Source: Desulfobacteraceae bacterium
GTDB lineage: Bacteria > Desulfobacterota > Desulfobacteria > Desulfobacterales > Desulfobacteraceae
DNA: 54,725 nucleotides
Assembly (NCBI GenBank): GCA_024226935.1
Contig: JAAELK010000067.1
Span: forward strand, 1 to 54,725
Reading direction: 5' to 3'
Of this stretch, positions 27,412 through 35,791 are shown piece after piece. Below the pieces are notes generated by a model. It had not been told where the DNA came from. It searched no databases and saw only the letters and a program-made list of their open reading frames with translations. Position 1 is the first letter of the stretch. Every line of letters starts with the position of its first letter. Position numbers and translations under genes: made by a program.

Positions 27412-27788
27412 TTTTTTCCCCTTGTTATGTGCCCATTCTTTATTTCGAGGTCTGAATCCTTTTGAGGTTGTTTTAGTAGAGGAATGAAACCGTCGTATTT
27501 TAAAAGGTAATCAGCTGATTTTTATTTTAGAGACCAGAGTTTAGTAAAGTATACAATATGAAAGGAATAGTCGCCATACTTTAAAGATTTATACGATCAT
27601 ACAGATTCAATTTTGGAATTGATTAATATTTTAAAATCTGGAACAATTGCTAAGTTAATCTGCATCCCTTGGGTCATTTTTAGTACGATCGTGAAATTTT
27701 GCGAAAAACCACAATAAAAAAAATCGGGTTTTATCCATTAAAGCAGAACTTTGAAAATTGAAATATTCATTTAAAAGGAGAAAGTATC
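27412..27788. other. Divergent intergenic region, AT-rich
   Basis: These 377 bp lie between the EFR1 and decarboxylase-like genes and must carry both promoters. A TATACAAT near 27549 could be a -10 element, and ACGATCGT near 27690 is a small palindrome. AAAAGGAG at the right edge is the ribosome binding site of the next gene. I see no further gene. Confidence 0.4.
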
Positions 27789-29054
27789 ATGGTTAAACGA
27801 ACAAAAGACAATAAACAGGCAAAATTGCATGAATATCATTCTCCCAAAGAAATAGTTGATGCTTTAAAGCAGGTGTTCAAAGATCATGAAGAATGGAAAG
27901 AACTTCTGGAAAAATCCCTTGCTGATGCCCATGAAAATGCAAAAAAAAATCTTAATAAAGAATATTATAAACGATATATGTTTCAACCGGTCATTACATT
28001 GGACGAGTATTATGAATATCTGAAATGGTTTGTAAACTGGAAGCCCCATGAATACAATATTGGATATGATAAAAATATACACCCTGGAGATGTTTTCAAT
28101 AAAGAAGTGCTTTTCCAAATGGTTAAATTTTATTGGTTATTGGATCAACCCACAGGCAAAAAACTTCAAAATATCGAAGACCCGAATAGAAAAGGCCCCG
28201 GAAACGATTTTACAGACTGGATGGTACATTTTGCAAATGATTGGGGCTTTTTCCTTGATACACCTGAATCCATAGATGATAAAACCTTGCAATCGTTTAT
28301 TGAAGATCCATATTTTAAAATGTTTCAATACTTGATACCATCCAAAGCTTATACTCCAAAAGATAAAAATTTAAAACAAAAACCCAATCAACCCGGTGGA
28401 TGGAAGACATTCAATCAATTTTACGCTCGTTCGATCAATCCGGGTATGAGGCCTGTAGCTGGGATGTTTGAGGATAATATCATTGTTTCTCCTGCTGATT
28501 CAACATTTAAATCGACCTTTAAGATTGCCAATGACTCGATAGTTAACATAAAAGGCACACACAGGTATCATGTTGAAAAACTTTTAAAAAATAGTCAATA
28601 CCAGGGCAGATTCAGTAATGGTTTGTTTTATCACGCTTTCTTAGGGCCAAACGATTACCATAGATTTCATACTCCGGTAAGAGGTACGGTGATGGAATGC
28701 AGGGCTATTTCGGAGAAAGTATATTTGAATGTTGTAATAAAATCGGATGGAACCTTTGATGCTCCCGATGGAGCAGAAGATGGATATCAATTTTCCCAGA
28801 CAAGGGGTTATATTGTATTGGACTCTCCAATTGGATTGGTAGCTATTATACCCATAGGCATGGCCCAGGTATCATCGGTAAATATCACTGCTGTTCCAGG
28901 ATCTTATCTCAATAAAGGAGATGAATTCGGATATTTCATGTTTGGCGGTTCCGATATTATCGTATTATTTGAAGCCGGTATTAATGTTACCATAAACACA
29001 GCCCCGGGGGTGCATTACAATACAGGAATGTGTATCGGAGAAGTGATAAATTGA
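27789..29054 (+). CDS. Phosphatidylserine decarboxylase-like protein, soluble, GGSD motif
   Basis: The C-terminal half (from about residue 225) is a PSD-type pyruvoyl decarboxylase domain. It has VSPADSTFKSTF (the usual VSPVDG region), FYHAFLGPNDYHRFHTPVRGTV with the catalytic His, VAIIPIGMAQVSSVNIT, and the self-cleavage region YFMFGGSDIIVLFE. Standard PSDs have LGST there; here serine 388 is kept but Thr is Asp. The N-terminal ~220 residues are a charged helical domain with no membrane segment, unlike the lipid enzyme. Such extended soluble relatives decarboxylate other amino acids in some organisms (fungal PsiD acts on tryptophan). The substrate here is unknown. AAAGGAG precedes the ATG. 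No pssA neighbour is present, so membrane-lipid synthesis is unlikely. Confidence 0.75.
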   Translation: MVKRTKDNKQAKLHEYHSPKEIVDALKQVFKDHEEWKELLEKSLADAHENAKKNLNKEYYKRYMFQPVITLDEYYEYLKWFVNWKPHEYNIGYDKNIHPGDVFNKEVLFQMVKFYWLLDQPTGKKLQNIEDPNRKGPGNDFTDWMVHFANDWGFFLDTPESIDDKTLQSFIEDPYFKMFQYLIPSKAYTPKDKNLKQKPNQPGGWKTFNQFYARSINPGMRPVAGMFEDNIIVSPADSTFKSTFKIANDSIVNIKGTHRYHVEKLLKNSQYQGRFSNGLFYHAFLGPNDYHRFHTPVRGTVMECRAISEKVYLNVVIKSDGTFDAPDGAEDGYQFSQTRGYIVLDSPIGLVAIIPIGMAQVSSVNITAVPGSYLNKGDEFGYFMFGGSDIIVLFEAGINVTINTAPGVHYNTGMCIGEVIN

Positions 29055-29110
29055 TACTCCCTGGGAATATTGTGTCATCTTTGTCAAGGCATCCAATGGA
29101 GATAAACAGG

Positions 29111-29152
29111 AGGTTTTACCCAAAAAGCCGAAGCCTTTTTTGGGTAAAACCT
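29111..29152. terminator. Long perfect hairpin between convergent genes
   Basis: AGGTTTTACCCAAAAA (29111-29126) pairs perfectly with TTTTTGGGTAAAACCT (29137-29152) around a 10-nt loop. At 16 bp it is unusually long. No U-run follows outside the stem, though the upper stem itself has A5/T5. It lies between the decarboxylase-like gene and the thyX stop and could end transcription from both sides. Confidence 0.6.
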
Positions 29153-29248
29153 GTTCAAGATTATTCCGGTCATGGACCTGTCCGGAAAAAAAACTGGAAA
29201 CTCCAGTGGGGATATTAGGATCTAATAATTATTTTTTTTGTTTATAGA

Positions 29249-29869
29249 TTAAAAGATTAAATCATCAAAAACCACCGGAATTTTTTTCTGGGCTTCTTTG
29301 AGCAGAGGGAGCATAAGTTCCACCATCTGGGGATGGGATGTCTTTGCGCAGCGAAGGTTAAAGATATGCCGCCACTCTCTGATGTTGGCTTTCACCACGA
29401 TTTCCGTTTTCAGGCTATTGGGTAGTATTTCCCTTGCCTGCTGGGCTTTCCATCCATTTCTCAACAAGGTTTTATAGTCTGACTCTGCACGTTCCATGGA
29501 TGTCATCCAAATTTGTTCCGCCGGGGTTTTGCCCTGGGTATCGGAATGGTCGCTCCACCATACAGGTTTGATAAATTCCATTTCTCCCTCGTATTTGACA
29601 TATCTGGTGGATTCTTGGGCAAAACTGCAATGGCGGTGGCGCACAAGTTCATGGGTTACGCCTCTGTTGGTAACAAATTTGACAATCATATCTGCAAATT
29701 CAATCATGGCATGGTGTTCCCTTCTTACCAGCATGTCCACAAATTTTTCGGCTGAGTCATGGGTGATTTTGTCTTCGGATTTGTAACAGGTTCTGCCTGC
29801 TTTTTCCAGCATTTGAAGACCATTTTCCGGGAGGCTTAGGATTTGGTGGTATTGTTTGATAATTTTCAT
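29249..29869 (-). CDS. thyX: FAD-dependent thymidylate synthase
   Basis: ThyX makes dTMP from dUMP using methylene-tetrahydrofolate, with FAD carrying the hydride. The 206-residue protein contains the signature RHRHCSFAQESTRY (R-H-R-x7-S type). EIVVKANIREWRHIFNLR near the C-terminus binds dUMP and flavin. GAGCGRTCYKSE-like residues in the N-terminal region (KAGRTCYKSEDKI) also fit. AAAGGAG precedes the ATG. It is on the same strand as the lactate operon, 61 bp downstream of larA, but likely has its own transcript. It replaces ThyA, as usual in anaerobes. Confidence 0.96.
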   Translation of the reverse strand: MKIIKQYHQILSLPENGLQMLEKAGRTCYKSEDKITHDSAEKFVDMLVRREHHAMIEFADMIVKFVTNRGVTHELVRHRHCSFAQESTRYVKYEGEMEFIKPVWWSDHSDTQGKTPAEQIWMTSMERAESDYKTLLRNGWKAQQAREILPNSLKTEIVVKANIREWRHIFNLRCAKTSHPQMVELMLPLLKEAQKKIPVVFDDLIF

Positions 29870-29930
29870 ATATTTTATTTCTCCTTTCTATATCGAGATC
29901 TGTAAATTGGCTCTTGTTTCTATGTATAAC

Positions 29931-31175
29931 TTACCGGATAAGAGGAACGGTCAGTCCTCCATCCATTAAAAAGAGGACGGAGGCATTTCTTCCTTTTTCT
30001 TCCAAGGCCTTGTCAATGGCGGTTTGAAGATTGGAAAAAGGAGTGATGAACAATTTTGAAATTACATCAGGATCCACATCGGTCACCCCCCACATCTGAG
30101 CCCATAATCCAATTTGGGCCATTTTGGCAGCCTTGTGGTAGCCTAGAACATATCCCTGCTCAATTTTATCCAATGCTGCTTTGGGTGTTTTGCAGGAGCC
30201 TAAAAGATCGGCAAAGGCTTTGCCTCCGATGCCGCATCTGCATTTGGCCACAAGGATCATGATTCCGTTTTCCTTCAGGGCCAGTTTGGCATTGTCAATT
30301 CCTTTCTGGGCCTGGTACAGGTCAATATCCTGGGGGAATTTTACCACGGATACCACAATATCCGCCTTTTCCTTCAAGGGGGCTGCAAAGACTTCATTGG
30401 CCTTATCAATGGCGGCATGGAAGGAATCATGGATATGACCTGCGCAGGTGGCGTAGACTTTGTGGTGTTTGTCCAGGACCGTCATGATGGAAAAAATTTC
30501 CTGTTTAACGGTTTTTATGGCGTCCATCATATCTTCGTGTACGGGGTTGCCGTCCAGGGCCAGGGCCCGGGCTTCAGGCGCAAGGGCCAGTTTATGGTTT
30601 TGCTCAATGGTCGCAAATCCTGCAATTCCAGGTAAAAAGGATTTTCTGCCCCCGGTGTATCCGGCAAAATAATGGGGCTCAACCGAAGAGATAATAATGA
30701 TTTTATCGGCTTCCACTCCGGCTTTATTTACGTACATCTTTGTCCCATTGGAGGAGGTGCCTAAAAAGATCTGATCTTCTTTTTTTCTGGCATCATGTAC
30801 AATAATATGTTCCATTATCTGTTCATAATAGGGACCAAAAATCTGGAAATACTCTTCTTTTGTGGGGCCTCTGTGGGCACCTGTGGCAATGATGAATTTA
30901 TAATTTTTTTGGCTTAATTCCTTAAAAATCACATCTAATACTTTTTGGGTGGGAGTGGGTCTTGTGGCATCGTTGACAATGACCAGCACCTTTTTAGCAT
31001 CCCCTAAAAAATCTTTGAAATTTTTGCTGTTAATGGGGTTGGCAATGGAATTTATTATCGCCTCATCTTCATTTTTAATCTCAACATCATTTGCTTCAAG
31101 AAAGTCTACCTGGATGTCATCACCAATAACGGCTGACATTACGCCTTCTTTTCCGTAGGGTACATCAATTAGCAT
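29931..31175 (-). CDS. larA: LarA family nickel-pincer racemase (probable lactate racemase)
   Basis: LarA racemases interconvert D- and L-2-hydroxy acids with a nickel-pincer nucleotide. The 414-residue protein retains the residues known from the Lactobacillus enzyme in order. They are Asp and Arg in VNDATRPTPT, the proton-relay His in ATGAHRGPT, and the second His and pincer-attaching Lys in EPHYFAGYTGGRKSFLPG. Also present are the His in IEQNHKLA and the Gln and Lys in YQAQKGIDNA. LarA homologues differ in substrate, but the upstream glcD-type oxidase makes lactate or a close analogue most likely. AAAGGAGG precedes the ATG. It follows the Fe-S gene by 11 bp. The cofactor genes larB, larC and larE are not in the window. 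Confidence 0.85.
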   Translation of the reverse strand: MLIDVPYGKEGVMSAVIGDDIQVDFLEANDVEIKNEDEAIINSIANPINSKNFKDFLGDAKKVLVIVNDATRPTPTQKVLDVIFKELSQKNYKFIIATGAHRGPTKEEYFQIFGPYYEQIMEHIIVHDARKKEDQIFLGTSSNGTKMYVNKAGVEADKIIIISSVEPHYFAGYTGGRKSFLPGIAGFATIEQNHKLALAPEARALALDGNPVHEDMMDAIKTVKQEIFSIMTVLDKHHKVYATCAGHIHDSFHAAIDKANEVFAAPLKEKADIVVSVVKFPQDIDLYQAQKGIDNAKLALKENGIMILVAKCRCGIGGKAFADLLGSCKTPKAALDKIEQGYVLGYHKAAKMAQIGLWAQMWGVTDVDPDVISKLFITPFSNLQTAIDKALEEKGRNASVLFLMDGGLTVPLIR

Positions 31176-31186
31176 TAATTCCTCCT

Positions 31187-32134
31187 TTAGGCTATGGGGC
31201 CCAGGGTGTTCATCTTGTCAACAAAGGTATCGATTTTAGCCTGGAATAGTGCCTTGTCTCCGGCTGGGATTTCCACCAGCTGCACCCGTTCAGGATCAAT
31301 TTCGATGGTTTTAAGGGTGTTTTGAAGGTTGGCGACCATTTTTTTTGCTTTTATATTGCCGTCGTGTTGACATTCTCCTTCAGGGCAGCAGGCCACAAGG
31401 ACGCCCCATGCATTGTTGAGAAATGGTGCCATGAGCAATTGTGCTTCAAGCCGTCCACCGCACATATTGACCAGGATTTCATAGGCATTGTCCTTTGTTT
31501 CCGATTTGGGTAATTGGGATGCCTGGAGTTCCGGATAATAGGACCAGTTACAGGCAAATACAATGGCTTTTGCCGATGAATGGGAGGCTAAAAATGATTC
31601 GGCTTTTTTGGTTAATTCTTCACGGCTGGTGCCAAAACTGTTTTCAATTGTGGCAGCTCCCGCCGGGCAGGCTTCCACACAGATACCGCAGGACTGGCAT
31701 TTGGAAGGATCAGTCTCAATGCCTGTTTCCTGATTAGATCTGGCTTCGTGGGGGCAGACTCCTATGCAGATAAGGCATCTGGCACAATTCATATGGGTGA
31801 TGGAGGTGGTACCGGGGCCTTTTAGCCCCATTGCCAGTAGATCTTTTTTTGCATCGGTAAATATTTCGGTCAGGCTGACTCCTGAGGAACAGGCAGCTTC
31901 ACATCGTTTGCAGTAAAAACAATTAAACAGTTTTTTTGCAGCCCCGGGGGTGGGTTTGATTTGTCCGGCCAAAAGGCCGAAGGCTGTGATGATTTTGGCC
32001 CGGGGCGCATCAGATTCCCAATTTGTATATTTAAACATCGGACAATGCTCAAAACAATATCCACACCTGATACAGCTTGCCAGTGTGGCGTCCCATTTTT
32101 TTAAATGCGTAAATTTTTTTTCTTTGATTTTCAT
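31187..32134 (-). CDS. Multi-cluster Fe-S protein fused to an MvhD/FlpD-like domain
   Basis: The 315-residue protein has four 4Fe-4S motifs: CIRCGYCFEHCP and CFYCKRCEAAC (GlpC-like pair), then CARCLICIGVCP and CQSCGICVEACP (ferredoxin-like pair). From about residue 190 follows an MvhD/FlpD-type domain (IVFACNWSYY, VNMCGGR, ACCPEGECQHDGNIKA). That domain links electron donors to heterodisulfide reductase in methanogens and sulfate reducers. The usual CNWC reads CNWS here. GAGG precedes the ATG. It lies 17 bp after the FAD oxidase and 11 bp before larA, so it probably accepts electrons from the FAD oxidase. The MvhD part hints that they go to a soluble Hdr-like partner rather than straight to quinone. 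Confidence 0.8.
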   Translation of the reverse strand: MKIKEKKFTHLKKWDATLASCIRCGYCFEHCPMFKYTNWESDAPRAKIITAFGLLAGQIKPTPGAAKKLFNCFYCKRCEAACSSGVSLTEIFTDAKKDLLAMGLKGPGTTSITHMNCARCLICIGVCPHEARSNQETGIETDPSKCQSCGICVEACPAGAATIENSFGTSREELTKKAESFLASHSSAKAIVFACNWSYYPELQASQLPKSETKDNAYEILVNMCGGRLEAQLLMAPFLNNAWGVLVACCPEGECQHDGNIKAKKMVANLQNTLKTIEIDPERVQLVEIPAGDKALFQAKIDTFVDKMNTLGPIA

Positions 32135-32151
32135 TCAAGCTTCCTCATTTA

Positions 32152-33585
32152 TTAGCTGTTCACAGAATATCTCAGGTTGGTGGCGGTTACCCAATCATCC
32201 GGGGCTTGCATGAGTTTCCCGGGATTTAGTATGTTATTGGGGTCCAATGCTTTTTTGATGGTCTGGAGCAACCATAAAGAATCTGCTTTTTCAGTCTTGA
32301 ACGCTGCTGCCTTGGAAAGTCCTATGCCATGTTCGGCACTGGTGGTACCATTGACCGATTGCACATAGTCATAGATTTCGCCGATGGCTTTTTGGGCAGA
32401 CTGCCACTGGTCTTTACGTCTGGTATCCATCAATATTTTGGTGTGCATACAGCCGGAGCCGCAATGGCCGTAGGCGGTCATGATAATATTATTTTTTTTA
32501 GCCACCTCATGGATTTTACCGGCCATTTGCGCCATTTTGGAATAGGGGACTGCCATGTCATCTGCCAGGGAGGTGGAGGACAGGTTGTCATCATATTTGG
32601 ACAGGGCGGGGAATAGTTTTTTTCTGCCCATGAAAATTTTTGCCCGCTCCTTGGGGTCATAGCTTGAATGAAGATCTTTGCCGTGGTGCTTTTCACAGAT
32701 AAGTTTCATCTTGTTGATTTCATAGTCAACAGCTTCTTTGACCATGCCGTCGGCTTCAAAGATAAGGGCGGCCGCTACTTCTTTTAGGCCTAAGTTCATA
32801 GTCTTGTTGACGGCTTTGATGGCAATGGAGTCAACAAGTTCCAGCATGGAGGGGATGGCTCCCGAGGACATGATGGATCCAATGGCTTGTCCTGCATCCT
32901 CAAGGGAATCAAAATTGGCAATACCCATGCACCTGAACTCCGGGATGGGTACAAAACTTAAGGTGGCTTCAACCACTACGCCCAATGTTCCTTCGGATCC
33001 GATCATGAGTTTGTGGAGTTGATATCCGGAAGCTTCCACCCGGGTGCGGGCTCCTAAATTAACCAATTTTCCGTTGGGCATAACTACTTTCATCCCGAGG
33101 ACTGCATCCCGGGTGGCCCCATATTTTACTGATCTTACGCCGCTGGCATTGTTGGCAATCTCTCCTCCGATGGTGGCGATTCGGGAGGAAGCAGGAGTGG
33201 GCGGATAAAAGACCCCATACTGTTTTAAGGCCAGATTGAGATCATCGTCCACCACACCTGGTTCCACCCGACAATAGACATCGGGCATATTGATTTCTAA
33301 AATCCTGTTCATTCCTTTCATATCCAGGATAATTCCTCCGTGGATTGGTACAGTCTGCCCGCACATGCCAGATCCGCCACCTCTTGGGGTGACGGGAATG
33401 AGTGCTTGGTTGGCATATTCCATTATCTTTTGAACCTGCAGGGTGGTATCCGGTTTGACAATCACCCATGGTATTGCATGGTGGACAGAAGCATCAGAAC
33501 CGTATACATACAGGTCTGATGGATCCGATTTGATGTTTTTTTCCCCTACAATCTCTCTTAATCGAGGTTCGTCAACCGATTTCAT
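32152..33585 (-). CDS. FAD-binding oxidoreductase (GlcD/D-lactate dehydrogenase type)
   Basis: The 477-residue protein is of the VAO/GlcD family, oxidising D-lactate, glycolate or related 2-hydroxy acids. The FAD-binding half contains VTPRGGGSGMCGQTVPIHGG, SRIATIGGEIANNASGVRSVKYGATRD and LMIGSEGTLGVVVEATLSF. The C-terminal cap has AYGHCGSGCMHTKILMD and TTSAEHGIGLSKA, which holds the catalytic His region. GGGAG precedes the ATG. It heads the three-gene unit with the Fe-S/MvhD protein and larA. In sulfate reducers such genes feed lactate carbon to pyruvate. L-lactate could enter through the racemase. Confidence 0.88.
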   Translation of the reverse strand: MKSVDEPRLREIVGEKNIKSDPSDLYVYGSDASVHHAIPWVIVKPDTTLQVQKIMEYANQALIPVTPRGGGSGMCGQTVPIHGGIILDMKGMNRILEINMPDVYCRVEPGVVDDDLNLALKQYGVFYPPTPASSRIATIGGEIANNASGVRSVKYGATRDAVLGMKVVMPNGKLVNLGARTRVEASGYQLHKLMIGSEGTLGVVVEATLSFVPIPEFRCMGIANFDSLEDAGQAIGSIMSSGAIPSMLELVDSIAIKAVNKTMNLGLKEVAAALIFEADGMVKEAVDYEINKMKLICEKHHGKDLHSSYDPKERAKIFMGRKKLFPALSKYDDNLSSTSLADDMAVPYSKMAQMAGKIHEVAKKNNIIMTAYGHCGSGCMHTKILMDTRRKDQWQSAQKAIGEIYDYVQSVNGTTSAEHGIGLSKAAAFKTEKADSLWLLQTIKKALDPNNILNPGKLMQAPDDWVTATNLRYSVNS

Positions 33586-33809
33586 TGCAACTCCCTTTTT
33601 GATGGATCATGATGAATCATTCTGATTTAAGCATTCCTTTCAGCGATAAAAGCCACATCCTTCCACAAACTTAAAAAAAATTCAATGCAATTTGTGTCAT
33701 GTTTAAGGAATAAAAAAACTCATGCCTTGGCAAACAGGCTTTCAGAGTTTATAATTGCCTGGATTTTGTTCAATTGGTTTTGATTAAGAAGATTATCTAT
33801 GGTTTAATT

Positions 33810-33818
33810 TGCTATAAT
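33810..33818 (+). promoter_or_regulatory. Extended -10 promoter candidate for the ASKHA pair
   Basis: TG-C-TATAAT (33810-33818) is a perfect extended -10 element about 35 bp before the ATG at 33854. No good -35 is seen, as expected for extended -10 promoters. AGAGGA provides the ribosome binding site. Confidence 0.5.
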
Positions 33819-33853
33819 TTTAAGTTAAAGGACTCTTTTTAAGAGGATATAAT

Positions 33854-35791
33854 ATGACCCATACAATTAATTTTTTGCCCTGGAATAATTGCATTAAGGT
33901 TGAAGAGAATGAAAGCCTGATACGAGCGGCCATGGAAGCAGGGGTGCATATTAATGCTTCCTGTGGTGGGACTGGTGTCTGTGGAAAATGTCGGGTGCTG
34001 ATAGAACAAGGAGAGGTTGAAGGCGGTGTTTCAGAACATCTTTCACCCGAAGATCAAGCCCTGGGATATCGTCTGGCCTGTTCATCCACGGTCACCTCTG
34101 ATCTTGTAGTGAGAATTCCCGTGGAATCCCAGATAGAGACCAGTCGTCTAAACCAAACGTCAAAGAGCCGACATACTGCAAAGGCCATGTTTACAAATGT
34201 GGATGCACTCAGGGAAAACGGCCTTTTTATTCCGCCCGTGGAAAAAATTTATCTTGAATTGGATCCTGCGGGGGAAGGGGATAACAGGGCGGATGTGGCA
34301 AGAATTATCGACCATCTTCGAATGAATCATGATGAGCACCGCCTGACCATGGGGCTTGGTCTGATACGCAAAATCCCGGATATTATTCGGAAAGGTAATT
34401 TTAATATAACCGCTACCATTGTTCGTCCGGTTCGAAAAGATGGGAAAAATAGAATCATCAATATCGAGCCCTTTGATACCAGCGATAGAAATTTTGCCAT
34501 TGCCTTGGATATAGGCACTACCACTGTATATGGTCAGGCCCTGGACCTGCACACAGGGGAAGTGTTGGCCCAGCACGGTGAATTTAATAGTCAGATCTCC
34601 TATGGGGAAGATGTTATTTCCAGGATTGTTTTTGCAGAAAAAGGGGATGGACTTGAAGTTCTCCACAAAAAAATTGTGGAGACCATCAATAAAATTATCG
34701 AAAAAATTGTCAAGAAGTCTGGTATCGGTATCCATGAGGTTTCCACCATCACCCTGGCCGGCAATTCTACCATGACTCAATTGTTATTGAAAATTAATCC
34801 CACCTATATTCGGAAGGATCCCTATGTTCCGGCATCCATCATGTATCCACCTTTTCGTGCCTCAAAGATAGGCATCGGTCTGGCTGATCATACCATTGCT
34901 CTGATTTATCCGGGGGTTTCTTCCTATGTGGGCGGGGATATCATTGCCGGTATCATGGCATCGGGCATGTATCTGTCAGATAAATTGACTCTGTATATGG
35001 ATATTGGTACCAACGCAGAAATAGCCATTGGTCATAAGGACTGGATGGTCTGTACGGCGGCTTCGGCAGGACCTGCCTTTGAAGGGGGTGGGGTAAAATT
35101 TGGTATGCGGGCCACCAAGGGAGCCATCGAAGATTTTTCCATCAACCCCGGCAATTATGAACCCATGATCATTACTGTGGGTAATGTGCGTGCCAAGGGT
35201 ATTTGCGGGTCAGGTTTGATAACTCTTGCAGCCAAACTTCTGGAAACCGGGGTGATCGATTCCAGGGGCAAGTTTAATCAGAGTCTTCCCACTTCCCGTA
35301 TCCGGAAAGTTGAAGACATCTGGGAATATGTTCTGGTTTATAAGGAAAATACCCAGATTGACCGGGATATCACGATTACAGAGCCGGATCTGGATAATTT
35401 GATCAGGGCAAAAGGGGCCATGTATTCTGCTGCTTTAACCTTATTGGATGAGATTGGTCTTACGGTCAAGGATATAGAAAAAATCATTCTGGCCGGGGGA
35501 TTCGGTTCCTTTGTGGATCTTGAATCTGCTATTACCATTGGGCTTTTGCCGGAACTTGATCCGGATAAGGTGACATATCTTGGTAATGGCTCTCTGCTGG
35601 GCTCCAGGATCAACTGCCTGACCAATTCTCTTCGCCAGAATGTGGCCGAGGTGGTGAATATGATGACAAATTTTGAGTTGGCATCCACTCCTTCTTATAT
35701 GGATCATTATATGGGTGCTTTGTTCATGCCCCATACACAGTTAAATTATTTTCCAAAGGTTAAGGCCCGTCTTGAAGGACTGCGGAAGTGA
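33854..35791 (+). CDS. RACE-type ferredoxin-ASKHA activator protein
   Basis: The 645-residue protein has three parts. The first is an N-terminal 2Fe-2S ferredoxin with ligands C37, C43, C46 and C76 (SCGGTGVCGKC...RLACSS). Next is a middle domain (about 110-210). Last is a C-terminal ASKHA ATPase (DUF4445) with ALDIGTTTVYGQ, LAGNSTMTQLLL, MDIGTNAEIAIG and GGFGSFVDLESA. Proteins of this layout (RamA, RACE) use ATP to drive reduction of inactive cob(II)alamin in corrinoid methyltransferases. No corrinoid protein or methyltransferase gene is in this window, so the client is unknown. It overlaps the next, paralogous gene by four bases (GTGA), implying tight coupling. Confidence 0.85.
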   Translation: MTHTINFLPWNNCIKVEENESLIRAAMEAGVHINASCGGTGVCGKCRVLIEQGEVEGGVSEHLSPEDQALGYRLACSSTVTSDLVVRIPVESQIETSRLNQTSKSRHTAKAMFTNVDALRENGLFIPPVEKIYLELDPAGEGDNRADVARIIDHLRMNHDEHRLTMGLGLIRKIPDIIRKGNFNITATIVRPVRKDGKNRIINIEPFDTSDRNFAIALDIGTTTVYGQALDLHTGEVLAQHGEFNSQISYGEDVISRIVFAEKGDGLEVLHKKIVETINKIIEKIVKKSGIGIHEVSTITLAGNSTMTQLLLKINPTYIRKDPYVPASIMYPPFRASKIGIGLADHTIALIYPGVSSYVGGDIIAGIMASGMYLSDKLTLYMDIGTNAEIAIGHKDWMVCTAASAGPAFEGGGVKFGMRATKGAIEDFSINPGNYEPMIITVGNVRAKGICGSGLITLAAKLLETGVIDSRGKFNQSLPTSRIRKVEDIWEYVLVYKENTQIDRDITITEPDLDNLIRAKGAMYSAALTLLDEIGLTVKDIEKIILAGGFGSFVDLESAITIGLLPELDPDKVTYLGNGSLLGSRINCLTNSLRQNVAEVVNMMTNFELASTPSYMDHYMGALFMPHTQLNYFPKVKARLEGLRK

